Assembly: GCF_028640845.1 (NCBI RefSeq)
Contig: NC_080541.1
Span: 37,176,435 to 37,240,434 of the forward strand
Direction of reading: 5' to 3'
Source: Ahaetulla prasina
Lineage: Eukaryota > Chordata > Lepidosauria > Squamata > Colubridae
DNA length: 64,000 nucleotides
The notes under the pieces were generated by a model. That model was not told where the DNA came from and ran no database searches. It worked only from the letters and a program-made list of their open reading frames with translations. Positions 34,601-45,303 of the stretch are shown here, piece after piece. The translations under genes were made by a program, and so were the position numbers. Numbering within the stretch: the first letter of the stretch is position 1; every line of letters begins with the position of its first letter.

Positions 34601-35326
34601 TTCCAAGAATGAACTTTTTGCCTTATTAGAGTACAGAGGAACTTTTACTAGTCTTTTTGAAGAATTTTGTTACTTCCAGTTGGCAGGAAAGACTTTCCAG
34701 TGCTTCCAAGTGGTAATGATGGTGTATCTTGCTTCACAAAGCATAGATGCAGTGAAGTATCTCATAAAGTTTTCTACAGTGCTAATTGGCATGTATTAAA
34801 TAAAAGCCAAGTAAGTGATTATATACTGATGCCTCATGAAAAGGAAACATTGATAGCTGTATAATATTATTTCCTCTTTTCACTACCCTGCTCACCTAGG
34901 CTGTGTTTGCAAGTCATGATAAACCCTCATTAGTTAAACTTAGTTTGTGGGCTGAACTGATTTTCTATTTTGCTACGATACTCTATCATAAAGTAACCAC
35001 AACTACTACATGGATTTGGAGGCACATTGGGATGAAATGTCATTCTCTCTTGTTTAGTGTTTCATGTGAACAAGCTTTAGAATCTTGTACCTGGTCCTGG
35101 TTTTCTAGCTCTGTAGATGGAACTACAAAGGCAATCACAAACAGTACTTTTGGATCCTGCAGTAGTATATATTCAAATAATACTTATAAAATAAAATATA
35201 ATGGTAGCGCATTTTATAGCTTTCCTTACGGATGGAAAATTAGAATCAATGTTTATGGTGATTGATTGCTCCTCCTCTGATGCTAGGGCATCCATTTCCC
35301 CTAGAGCAGTGCTGGTAGGGGAAATC
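34601..35326. other. no feature recognised
   Basis: The 120-codon plus frame at 34903-35265 has no motif, ordinary AT-rich composition and no support from context. I do not call it. Confidence 0.5.
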
Positions 35327-35335
35327 CTTCTAGAG

Positions 35336-35463
35336 CAGGGGTCTCCAACCTTGGCAACTTTAAACTTGGCGGACTTCAACTCCCAGAATTCAGCTTTGCT
35401 GGCTGGGGAATTCTGGGAGTTGAAGTCTGCCAGGCTTAAAGTTGCCAAGGTTGGAGACCCCTG
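35336..35463. mobile_element. palindromic MITE, TCTCCAACCTTGG family
   Basis: Near-perfect hairpin: CAGGGGTCTCCAACCTTGGC ... GCCAAGGTTGGAGACCCCTG, with CTTCAACTCCCAGAATTC and its complement inside. Left flank TTCTAGAG (35328-35335). The right flank TCCTAGAG (35465-35472) is shared with the next element. Confidence 0.85.
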
Positions 35464-35472
35464 CTCCTAGAG

Positions 35473-35596
35473 CAAGGGTGTCATGGTCCCAGGCCAGATA
35501 TGTCATCCTCTGGCCACCCCCACCCCCGGTTTAGCGAAGGGTAAAAAAGTTGCAATATATCACGTGATGACAACATGATGTGTTTGATACCCCCTG
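35473..35596. mobile_element. hAT-like MITE, GTGTCAAACTG family, tandem with previous MITE
   Basis: Starts CAAGGGTGTCATGGTC, ends TTGATACCCCCTG. Flanks TCCTAGAG (35465-35472) and TCCTAGAA (35597-35604) match at 7 of 8. Its left duplication copy is also the right duplication copy of the preceding element. Confidence 0.8.
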
Positions 35597-35604
35597 TCCT
35601 AGAA

Positions 35605-36859
35605 TAGTACTTGCAGCAGATCTTAAAGTTGCCAAGCTTAAGAAACATTGCCCTAAAAGTATTCTGGTTATGGAACTTCTTTCTTGAATCAAAATGTCAT
35701 CTATTGCACATTTTTGCTGTACAAAAGAATCTTGCAGCACTTAAAAGGCATTACTAAACCTCAGTACACTACAAGCTCAAAAAGGAAGAAAAAAATCAAT
35801 TAAAATTGTAGGAGAAAGAAAAAGAAACAATTACACATTGCATCCTGCAGTCATGAATGTAAGGCCACAATGTTAGAGATGGAAAAAATCTAGAAAACCA
35901 CTAGATGGCAACAAACAGTAATTGTCTGGGTCTGTTTGATGCCACCTAATGGTTGTCTGGATTTCTGCACCTCTGATCTAGGTAGTAGTCCTAGTTAAAT
36001 ATGAAAGATTGATAACTACCATAGCTTCAAGTGACTTTATGAACAAGCACATGACAAATATTTCAATCCTCTTTACAGAATTTACTGCCACTTTCTTGCA
36101 GTAGCATTCCATTTCTAGTCGACAGCAGGCAAAGTTCCTGATTAATTCCCTGATAACTACAGTCAAGTTAGGATTAGTATATAAAGCGCCTGCAATTCTT
36201 TTGCCTAGATGAATATTTGCCACATTCTCCTTAGCAGAAAAAAGTATGACTTCTTATCTTGGAGTTAATTGCAAACTCAGGTGAAGCTGTATGAATTGCT
36301 TCTTAATTCTTGCTGATGGTTGACAGAACACAATAGGTTCTGCATTTGCTATTAATAAAAATGCCAGGAATTCTATCCTGCCAAAATTCTACCTATTAAA
36401 TTGGCACCAGTTGCCATTTTATGAAAAGATTATTTATATATATATATATGTCACAATAGCATGGATTAGGATTTTTTCCTTTATGCACGATCCACATATA
36501 TAGAAGTCATTATACAATTATAAGTATTTCATCATACCTCATCTGACTTCATTCATTTTGTTCATTTTTCTTGATTGACACAATGTAAGACAACATATAT
36601 ATATATAAATGGGCATAGTTACAGTTTCTTCACCATTTTCTTTTTCAGTTAATAATACTTTATAACAAGCTTTAAAAATGGTTTGATGTAGGATAAGATT
36701 TTAGCAGAATTCTTTGCATTCTATCCCCATATTGTAAGTATTGGCAGGGCTGAATGCAGCTGATATTACTGTTTTGTTTAATTTTCTCTATGGTCAAATG
36801 ATTAAGAAGTGTTTCTTATAGAAAAGTAATTAATAGAACCATATTCAATTAGGCCAGTT
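35605..36859. other. no feature recognised
   Basis: AT-rich. A (TA)n run near 36428-36447 is followed by ATGTCACAATAGCATG, faintly like LINE-B's TTTGTCACAACAG, too weak to call. Confidence 0.45.
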
Positions 36860-36921
36860 TTTCTTAAGTTTTACAACTTTAAGAGGTGTGGACTTCAACT
36901 CTCAGAATTCCACAGCAATAT
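36860..36921. mobile_element. half copy of the palindromic MITE
   Basis: AAGAGGTGTGGACTTCAACT and CTCAGAATTCCACAGC correspond to the left arm of the 35336 element. The right arm is missing, and a GTGTCAAACTG MITE follows at once. Confidence 0.5.
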
Positions 36922-36929
36922 TGCTTTAG

Positions 36930-37063
36930 GCTGGAGGTGTCAAACTGGTGGACCATGGGCCAGATGCATCACATGCAGGCCATGCCCATCCCAGCTGTAC
37001 AAAGGGGAAAAACATTGCATTATGTCACATGACAGCAACGTGATACCGCGAGTTTGACGCCTG
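36930..37063. mobile_element. hAT-like MITE, GTGTCAAACTG family
   Basis: CTGGAGGTGTCAAACTGG at left, GAGTTTGACGCCTG at right. TGCTTTAG occurs on both sides (36922-36929 and 37064-37071), a perfect 8-bp duplication. Confidence 0.8.
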
Positions 37064-37071
37064 TGCTTTAG

Positions 37072-37699
37072 GCTATCTTTAGTCAATGATCTCTGTGGAG
37101 AATTCTCTGTTCTCATAACATTCAGTCTCTAAATTAAAAGATGAATTAAGTCTATTTAAAAACAAAGCAAGATAAATGGGAAATGAGTTGTCCGGAGATC
37201 TGAGGCCAGCATCTACCAACAATTACATTACAGTATATTTCGGCATTGAAATTAATGTTGAACTATAAATCAGAGCCCTGAAATCTTGCTGCTCATGTCA
37301 CTTATCAGAGTAAGCAAGTGCCAGGAACTTTTAATATACAGTGAGTCAGCTAGAACTGTTCTTTGAGGGTTTTGAATTACTGTGACCTCCACTTTTGCTG
37401 AATACATTACTATACTGAACAGCTGCAAAATTGGATAACAAAATGATTGATTGAAATAAGTCATTCCTTTATGTATTTTATATTAATGTGCCAAAAATTA
37501 TGGTATATGCTAACAAGTCATTTTCAATTTCTGATGACCCCTTAGAATAAATAAATATGGTTGGTATATAGTTTATTTTTATTTATTTATTTACATAATA
37601 CATACATACATTCATTTATATAGCTGCCCAATTTATATCAAAGTCTGGATGACTCCCAACCAAGATTATGGTATGGGAACAATAATAATCTGTTATATG
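37072..37699. other. no feature recognised
   Basis: AT-rich with short ATTT and CATA runs near 37575-37620. Confidence 0.45.
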
Positions 37700-38010
37700 G
37701 AAGTCCACAATGAACAACTACTCTTTCAGTGACTGTTTGAACTTATGACAATGCTTAATGAAGATAATTTATGACAAAATCCCAAAGTTGTGCCTGTCAG
37801 TGTCTGTCTCTGTGGTCACATGATTGAGATTTGGGCACTTGGCAACCAGCTTGCATTTACAACATTACAACATTGCAGCATCTTGGAGTCACATGGTCAC
37901 CATTTGTGACTTAACTGCTGGCCTTTAACAAGCAAAATCAATGCGGAAGCCAACAGGAAATCACAAGTGGAGATCTCATTACCATGCAACACAATCACTG
38001 CAAGGGATTC
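37700..38010. repeat. decayed copy of squamate interspersed repeat D
   Basis: CTTGGCAACCAGCTTGCATT, GGTCACATGATTGAGATT and AACAAGCAAAATCAATGCGG match phrases of the copy at 56925-57245 in the same order. Class and exact edges unknown. Confidence 0.5.
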
Positions 38011-38767
38011 ATCTAACTGCAGCATCTTGGACTGCCACAACTGCCATTGTAAGTTGGCACAGTAAAGTGACATTGCATTCTATGAACACATCAGTTGTTG
38101 ATGGAGATTCTGGTCCATTAGCAAGTAGGAAATCTATAAATGCAGCCTACATTTATCGTGATTGCTTTAAATTGTATTAGTTAATAATATGCATTGCCCC
38201 CAAATGAATTAGGAAAGCTGCATAATTTCAGACTATAGGATAGCCAATGAAGGAAATTGTTAATACTTTGAAAGATTGACTCAAGAATCAGAAGGATCTT
38301 GACAGACTTGATTGTTGGGCCCTATCCAACAAAATGCAATTCAGTGCCAAATACACAGATATAGAATAGGCAGTAGCTGGCTCAACACTAGTAACTGTGA
38401 GAGGGATCTAGATGTCCATCTAAATATGAGCCAGCAGTGTGCTGCAGCTGCCAAAAAAAGTCAATGCAGTTTTAGGCTGCACTAACAGAAGGTAGCATCC
38501 AGATCACAAGACATGGTAATACCTGCTGATAGTGGTTTGTTCTCCAAACTTGCTGTTTAGTTTCCTAGCTAAACAGAAGATAAACTGTAAGCTCAGAGAA
38601 TAAACCATTGTCAACATCTATCACCCGAGCTACAAATATTTTTTATCATTTCAAATGATAATATCTCTTTGTGATGCACTAGTGAGGCCACACTTGGAAT
38701 ATTGTGTCCAGTTCTGGTCATGATGATACAAAAAATATATTCTAGAAAGAGTACAAAAAAGAGCAAC

Positions 38768-39256
38768 ATAACATAACATAATAACAGAGTTGGAAGGGAC
38801 CTTGGAGGTCTTCTAGTCCAACCCCCTGCCCAGGCAGGAAACCCTACACTATTTCAGACAAATGGATATCCAACATTTTCTTAAAAATTTCCAGTGTTGG
38901 AGCATTTACAACTTCTGCAGGCAAGTTGTTCCACTTATTGATTGTTCTAACTGTCAGGAAATTTCTCCTTAGTTCTAAGTTGCTTCTCTCCTTGATTAGT
39001 TTCCACCCATTGCTTCTTGTTCTACCTTCAGGTGCTTTGGAGAATAGCTTGACTCCCTCTTCTTTGTGGCAACCCCTGAGATATTGGAACATGCTATCAT
39101 GTCTCCCCTAGTCCTTCTTTTCATTAAACTAGACATACCGAGTTCCTGCAACCGTTCTTCATATGTTTTAGCCTCCAGTCCTCTAATCATCTTTGTTGCT
39201 CTTCTCTGCACTCTTTTTAGAGTCTCAACATCTTTTTTACATCGTGGTGACCAAAA
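38768..39256 (-). mobile_element. younger CR1 LINE nested in old CR1
   Basis: Starts with the ATAACATAACATA tail and AGTTGGAAGGGACCTTGGAG, with minus frames at 38844-39092 and 38996-39259 covering the protein C-terminus (RRATKMIRGLEAKTYEERLQ, INKWNNLPAEVVNAP). One frameshift near 39060. It inserted in reverse orientation between GAGCAAC and AAAGATGAT of the older copy. Confidence 0.88.
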
Positions 39257-39609
39257 CAAAGATGATAAGGAGTGTGAAGGAGTGTGAAGGCTAAACCATA
39301 AATGAACTATTGAGGGAACTAGGTATATCTAGTCTAGAGGAACTAGGGCTCATATGATAGCAGTCTTACAATACTTGAGAGACTCTTAGAAGATGGGGTC
39401 AATCTATTCTTCAGAACACCTGGTGGCAGGACAAGAGGTAATGGGTAGAAAATCATTAAAGAGAAATGCAATCTAGAACTAACAAGAAATTTACTGATAA
39501 TGCGAACAATTAATCAGTGGAATGGCTTACCTCTGGAAATAGAGGGTGATGCATCATTGGAGGTTTTCAAGAAGAGAATGAACAGCCATTTGTCTGGAAT
39601 GATATAGCA

Positions 39610-39734
39610 CAGGGGTGTCAAACTAACATCATCATGTGACATATCGGGACTTTTTTTCCCCTTCACTAAACTGGGTGCGGAAGGAGCCGGCATGTGAAAA
39701 ATCTGGCCCTTGGGCCACGAGTTTGACTCCCCTG
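39610..39734. mobile_element. hAT-like MITE, GTGTCAAACTG family, nested in CR1
   Basis: CAGGGGTGTCAAACTAAC to GAGTTTGACTCCCCTG. Flanks ATATAGCA and ACATAGGG match at 5 of 8. It separates CTGGAATGATATAG from GGTCTCTTCCTTG, which are adjacent in the CR1 consensus as judged from 44540-44590. Confidence 0.8.
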
Positions 39735-39800
39735 ACATAGGGTCTCTTCCTTGAGCAGAAGGTTGAAGTGGAAGAACTCCAAGATCACTTCCAAGTAACA

Positions 39801-40713
39801 GGAAGGAATGCAGAGTTGGTTTGGTTTTAAAATAGATATGCTGTTATCTATTGTAACCCTTAATATAGTTGATTAGAACTGAAATTACAAGCCTTTAAGG
39901 ATTTGTTTGTAGCTAAGAGATATGGAAAGAGATCATTGTTTTGTATTTTAAGAGAAGTCATCAGTTACTAAAGTTGTTTATACTTGTGATAAAGAGGGAA
40001 GTTACTTCTTTATATATTTCTTTTCTTTTTCTTTACCATATTCTTATTTTTTCTTTGTTTTCTATTTTTTGTTCATTTTTTCTTTCTGCACCTTTTACTT
40101 TTTTAAAGTTTGTCTTAGTTTTTTTTATCATCGTAAATGTAATATTTAATAAAATTACTGTTAAAAAATTATCCAACTACTTTCCTCCTGACTATACTGA
40201 GATTTATGAAATGCAGGGGGGTGGACAACTGCTAATCATTCATACATTCAGTTCCCTTCACTTTTATAAACTATTCAGATAAATGCAATAAATCAAATTG
40301 TACATTCTCCATGCAGTTATGTTACAGATGTTTCTGTTTGAATGCTTTTCTTAGTGTGTCAGTGGGAACATTTTCTGCTTCAGAAGTTTTGTTTCTCTCA
40401 GTTTCCCATACAGTACCTAAAAATAAGCACGTTCCCTGTTCTTCCACAGATGATTGAGTATCAATGAGTTCCTTCTCAGATATGCAGAGATTTAATAGTA
40501 TTTATTCTGTCTTAATCTTCTATCCTAATCTGAGATCACATTTAACTATATACATGCATAGACTTAATTAGTTAGCTATTCCTAAGCATAATGTCAAAAT
40601 GAGTGCAAAAATTATTGCCACAAAGCCATGCATCTGTAAAACATGACAACTATACTTTAATAATTACCTTATTTTTCCTCCTATTTGTTTGAATGAACAT
40701 CAATCACCATATG
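39801..40713. other. no feature recognised
   Basis: AT-rich. The 113-codon plus frame at 39941-40282 is driven by a T-rich run and is not called. Confidence 0.45.
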
Positions 40714-40847
40714 CAGGGATGTCAAACGGGTGGCCTGCAGGCTGGATGTGTCATGCACAGGTCACGCCGACCCCAGCTCCGCGAATGGGAAAAACGTCTC
40801 AAAACATCACAAGATGGCAACATGACAGCGCGAGTTTGACACCCGTG
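40714..40847. mobile_element. hAT-like MITE, GTGTCAAACTG family
   Basis: CAGGGATGTCAAACGGG to GAGTTTGACACCCGTG with the GGATGTGTCATGCACAGG core of the family. Flanks ACCATATG and ACATATAG are only partly alike. Confidence 0.72.
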
Positions 40848-40855
40848 ACATATAG

Positions 40856-41285
40856 CATAGTTCTTCTGGCTGGTATATAGATGAAAACGTTAAAATGAAT
40901 ATGGAGACAAAATGTATTCCACTATAAATTCAAGATGGACAATGATTAATATATGTATTTATATATAAGAGTATAAGTATATTCATATGTATTTATATAG
41001 CATGTCTATATGTGTGTTATGCATGTGTACACTTTTGACAGCAGGCAGCAAGATTTCATTTTAAATGTGTGCCAGTGGGCCCACAGTAAAAAATGACAAT
41101 AAAGGTGATCTTTAATTTTAAAATAATGAAAACAACATGGTCTAGTAAGTTAATATATTAAGGGTACCTTCACATGAGGTCTCTGCACTAGTTCCAAAAG
41201 AGCACTGAATCTCTCTGAACTTACAGTATTGGCAGTTTTCAAGAGCTGAATTTATTTATTTCCACTTCACATAGATTGCATCTGA
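40856..41285. other. no feature recognised
   Basis: AT-rich with short TATG runs. Confidence 0.45.
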
Positions 41286-41670
41286 AATTGCTGTGACACT
41301 AGATTGACCTAGTGTTAAAGCACCAGGCTAGAAAGCAGGAGACAGAATAATAGAATTGGAAGGGCCTTGGAGGTCTTCCAGTCCAACCACCCTGCTCAAG
41401 CAGGAGACCCTCTACCATTCCAGACAAATGCTGTCCAATCTCTTCTTTAAAACCTCCAATGATGGAGTACCCACAATTGTGAGTTCAAGTCCCACTTTAG
41501 CTTGGATGACTTTGGACCAGGCACTCTCTCTTAGCCCAATCAACTTCATAGGTGTTGTTGGGAAAATAGGAAGAGGAAGGTGTGTTAGATATGAGTTAGA
41601 TATGAGATATGAGTTAGATATGAGTTATTTGTAAAAATAATACAGGTGGCATACATACAAATAAATAAAT
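41286..41670 (+). mobile_element. tRNA-derived SINE split by CR1
   Basis: Left part 41286-41342 (TAGTGTTAAAGCACCAGGCT, AGAAAGCAGGAGAC) and right part 41476-41670 (GAGTTCAAGTCCCAC, a B-box-like motif; GACTTTGGACCAGGCACTCT; ATAGGTGTTGTTGGGAAAAT; AAATAAATAAATAAA tail). TATGAGTTAGA is tandemly repeated at 41588-41625. The tRNA-like promoter half and the tail identify a SINE, which depends on a LINE for mobility. Confidence 0.75.
41343..41475 (-). mobile_element. CR1 LINE 3' end nested in SINE
   Basis: AATAGAATTGGAAGGGCCTT, GGAGGTCTTCCAGTCCAACC and AATGATGGAGTACCCACAA: CR1 3' 130 bp, reverse orientation. A more diverged subfamily than the one at 12704. Confidence 0.82.
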
Positions 41671-42967
41671 AAAAATGCTTGAGACTTGAAAGAACTTCTG
41701 GGGGGGTCCAATTCACCTTTAGCGGAAATTCCTATTTCACTTTTGTTCCAAGCTTTTGGACTTTAACTGGTTCTTCTTAGAGGATGCTGATGTGATACTT
41801 TAAAGCACAACTACTGAAGATGGAGGGAGGGGAGGAAGAGAGGGGAGGTGATCAGACAAATGTATATATGAAGTATATGAATCAGGTTATTGTTCTTGAC
41901 AATGTATTTTATTTTACCCTTGTATGGAACTGGGAGAACAGGGCTTTTTTTAACCCTCTAGAACATGCAGAATTAAAGGTGTTTAGTTCCTTTTTTAATA
42001 GCATGTTGAGCTCAGTGGCAGCAAGGATAGGTCCAAGCTAAAGTTACTTCAGAGTATTTGGGGAACAGAAGCAGTGGCAGTACAGGAACAGTGGAATATT
42101 TTCTTCTAACCCAATATTTGGGAGGAACAACACAGGAGGAAACATTGACATATTTTCCAAGCACATAAATAGCCATGTGGACAGCTGAAAATCTTGTGCC
42201 TGGTTTTCCAAAGTGAATTGGAAATCAAGCAATATTCTCTTCCATTCACTAGGTCCTATTCACAACCTTTATGTTTTCTGCCTGCATGCAAAGTAAGAGT
42301 GGCATAGACAAGAATGACATGGCATGTGGAAGGAAGAAATTCTGTGAACACACTCTTTTCAAACATTGCACTATATTGTAGAAGACTAATCAATAGTCAC
42401 AAACATACATGGGCTATTTGTGGAGAGTGCTGTAAGGCAGACAAACAAACAAAAATCATTATAGTTGATTCTAGTAAAGATTAGAATGACCCCAGAGAGT
42501 ATGAGTTCTTCTAAATTACTTATCAATGAAGATGTTATATGAAGCGGAGAATAGTGAGGATACAAGAAACTTTTAAAATGGAGATGTTCTACACATAAGT
42601 TCAAGGTCAGTTTCAAGTTGGAGGATGTACACTGAATAATTATTGCAATTCATAGCAGGTTCCGTGTGAAAATCAGGAACAAAAAAATGGAATGGAACAA
42701 ACCTGTCCAATCAGCAATGCATTTCTTGTGGGATTGATGATGGCAAGAAGTTCTTGGACTGGCAGAAAACAGAAGTGAAATAAATGTTGTTTTTAGAAGT
42801 TTGTCTCAGATACAACCACCAGTTATCTATCATGAAGGGAATGATCGATCCCAAAATAAAGGAGCACTTATGTATGTTTTTGCTCCAAGACCTTCTGAGA
42901 GCCCAGTTGGGTTGCTCCTAAAATATTTTGCTTTCTCCTTCTCTCTGGAGACTTCTACTCTCTATGA
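41671..42967. other. no feature recognised
   Basis: AT-rich, no element family or coding frame recognised. Confidence 0.45.
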
Positions 42968-43063
42968 CAGTGTTTCTCAGCCTTGGCACCTTGAAATACT
43001 ACCTGGGGAATTCTGAGAGTTGAAATTCACACATCGTCAAGTTGCCAAGGTTGAGAAACACTA
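42968..43063. mobile_element. palindromic MITE, TTCTCAGCCTTGG subfamily
   Basis: CAGTGTTTCTCAGCCTTGGC ... GCCAAGGTTGAGAAACACTA, 96 bp with GGGGAATTCTGAGAGTTGAA inside: shorter relative of 35336-35463 with different outer ends. Confidence 0.72.
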
Positions 43064-43444
43064 GCTTATGGCTTTTTCTTCATCATTAGGTTTTTTTTTC
43101 CTCTTTCCCTTTCTCTGTTGGTTTCTCTGATTATAGCTCTGCTGCTTGTCAAATTTAGTGTTGGAATATAAAAGAATTAAATTATTAAGAAGAAAGAATA
43201 ACGTATTTTGAGATTCCTTCTTCAAAACAGTAGAACCACCTGCCTGGTTTCAGATTTTTCATATAGTTTTAAAAGATCCAAACAAACAAGAAGAAACTCT
43301 TAGAGGCTTGATTAAATTTGAAGAACTTTTAACACAAAATATGAAACATTTTGCTGGGCCTTATTTGACTCAGAATCTGAACTAGTAAATGTCGTATAGT
43401 TAAATAGATGCTATTCTTGCTACTGAATTTATTTCTTCATTTTT
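43064..43444. other. no feature recognised
   Basis: AT-rich, no element family or coding frame recognised. Confidence 0.45.
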
Positions 43445-43630
43445 AATTCCTGGTGACTATGTGGACAAATTCTTGTAGTTTTTTTAGCAATGTTTTTCAG
43501 AACCATCAGCTATTGCATTCCTGGGGCTGAGAGAGAATGACTAGCCCAAAGTCACTCAGCTGCCTTCATGCCCAAGGCAAGGGCCTGGAACTTATGGTCT
43601 TCTGGTTTTATATCCCAGTGTTTTTAACAA
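43445..43630 (-). mobile_element. decayed tRNA-derived SINE
   Basis: CCTGGGGCTGAGAGAGAATG, CCCAAAGTCACTCAGCTG and GGAACTTATGGTCTTCTGG follow the order of the copy at 14728-14950 in the same orientation. More diverged. Confidence 0.6.
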
Positions 43631-44512
43631 ATACATCAAGCAGGTTTTGAGGCCTCATTTAGTATAGTGCTAAATCTAACTTATAGCATAAATAGATCAT
43701 TTGCTTGTTTAAAAGAGGAGAAAAGAGGGATTTACTGAGTAAAAATGCATTATGCATTTTAGCAGTGCTGTGATGAATCCATTGTTCAAACATTTGTCAA
43801 ATCAAGACACAAATCAATTTATAAGTAAAATTGCGCTAATAAGAAAGAATAACAAGCTTATAAAGAATTTTACTGAAGAGTTCCCCAAGTAAACAAGTGA
43901 ATTCTGGTCTAAAGGAAAGTCAAATGTTGTTAATTTCCCATCCACTGAAGAGAACTGTTATTTGAAATGGAAAATAAACAGTTTACATAGGGAAATGTAC
44001 TGAAATTCCTGTGAATTCCAGAGCGAAAGAAGTGCAGTAAAGGAGAAGAGGAAGAGGAAAATTGCAAATGTACAGTACTCTAGAAATCATGTCATGCCAT
44101 GCAACAATTATTTATTGTCCACAGCTTTGCCATGACAAAAAGACATTTCTTTCTGCCTTCTCAGCAGAAACAACATTACTATGTCTGCAATTTGCAGTCT
44201 GCTAAGATTGCTTGCTTTTTTGCACCACTGAGAATGGATTAGAAACAATCAGGAAATGCCAGCAGCAAGCTGTGCTTCAGTGAAGTGTATAGTGACAGAA
44301 ATATGATGTAACAAATCTTTGGCTCTTTCCCTCCACCCTAACACTTGTTCATACGAGACCCTTACTGCTGTGCTGATCAAAGAGATGTTATTAACCTGGG
44401 CCTTTCCCTACTTCAACCCACTTGCAAACACAAGCATGCCTTGGCAACATTTTTGTCCTTGTAATATCCCAGGATATTGCCTTCATTTCATTTCAAGCCC
44501 ATGAGCCAGTCA
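43631..44512. other. no feature recognised
   Basis: AT-rich, complex sequence at 44100-44290 without repeats. No gene seen. Confidence 0.45.
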
Positions 44513-44618
44513 ATCCGTAATTAGACAGCCACTTGTCTGGGATGATTTAGGAACTCCTATTTGATCAGAGGTTGAACTAGAAGAGTCCCTTCCAAGTCAG
44601 TTATTCTGTTATCCTTAG
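44513..44618 (+). mobile_element. CR1 LINE 3' end, short
   Basis: GACAGCCACTTGTCTGGGAT, GAGGTTGAACTAGAAGAGTC and CCAAGTCAGTTATTCTGTTA: the last 100 bp of CR1. Confidence 0.78.
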
Positions 44619-44693
44619 TTGCATTGGGTACCATTTTGTTTCCTCCATTCATGCTGACTTCACTGAAGCCTGAAATGTACAAAATCAGTTTTT

Positions 44694-45303
44694 TGTTGTG
44701 GTCCGCCAGCAGCCTGCGGAGCTGGCAATGGAGTCAGACAGCAATGAGGTTGAGGAAGAAGATGGGCCAGTCCTGGAGGCTCGGATGAGGGCTTTGCATT
44801 GGAGGCAGAGGTGGGGCCAAGGCCATCTGGGAGTGATGTGCGGACTCCAGACCCTCCAGAGGCTGACAGTAGTGAGGAAGAGGAACAGGAGGAGCCTATT
44901 CCTAATGTATGCATGAGAAGAGCTGCCAGAAGGCAAGAGGAGCTAAAGCAAAGAGGATGAATCAGGAGTAGGGCCAAGAGATGATTGGCTCCTCCCATAA
45001 GCTTAAAAGACCAGCAACGGTGTTTGGGCTCTTTGCTGAAAAACAAGGTTGATAGCCTTGTCTTGTTGCATTTATTTCTTGTCGGCGTCTTCTGCTTTTG
45101 AACTTTTGCCAAGAAAAGCTTTGGCAGTTTGCCTAATTAGACCAAGGTTGGTGATAAGACTGAAGAATTGTGTTATGAAGAATTTGCTTTGATTTAGTTT
45201 GGACTATGCTGAGAATGAGTTAATTCTCAGCTGTTCTAATAAAATTTGGTTGTTTTTGAACTGACTGAGTTTACTACTATTTACTTGGGCCTGGATCACA
45301 ACA
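44694..45303 (+). mobile_element. probable solo LTR with acidic reading frame in U3
   Basis: A 610-bp unit with TGTTGTGGTCC and GGATCACAACA as inverted TG...CA ends. Promoter-like signals in order: inverted CCAAT (44984-44988), CTTAAAAG TATA-like box (45002-45009), an 8-bp hairpin (45209-45230), AATAAA (45238-45243), and a CA end 60 bp later. The U3-like part contains a Ser/Glu-rich then Arg-rich frame (PDPPEADSSEEEEQEEPIPN, RRAARRQEELKQRG, stop at 44958-44960), suggesting the end of an element ORF overlapping the LTR. No internal region follows. The 5-bp flanks are unconvincing (TTTTT, ACTTT). Confidence 0.6.

Larger units (their letters stand above)
38272..39800 (+). mobile_element. old CR1 LINE, host of a nested insertion cluster
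   Basis: Collinear plus-strand CR1 pieces: the upstream part of the C-terminal region at 38272-38520, AATATTGTGTCCAGTTCTGG to AAGAGCAAC at 38660-38767, AAAGATGATAAGGAGTGTGA onward at 39257-39609, and the last 60 bp after 39735. It is interrupted by a younger CR1 (38768-39256) and a MITE (39610-39734). About 135 bp at 38520-38655 do not match CR1 and may be a further insertion. All frames are broken. Confidence 0.8.

Noticed and set aside
34903..35265. 120-codon plus-strand frame
   Set aside because: No domain, no repeat support, AT-rich composition like the flanks, and it ends near MITEs. Expected by chance in 64 kb.
39941..40282. 113-codon Phe/Leu-rich frame that looks like a membrane protein
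   Set aside because: Produced by a T-rich tract. No start context, homology or neighbours to support it.
44660..45112. 150-codon minus-strand frame over the solo LTR
   Set aside because: Antisense to the LTR promoter and poly-A signals. Low-complexity Ser/Leu-rich translation of the GA-rich U3.
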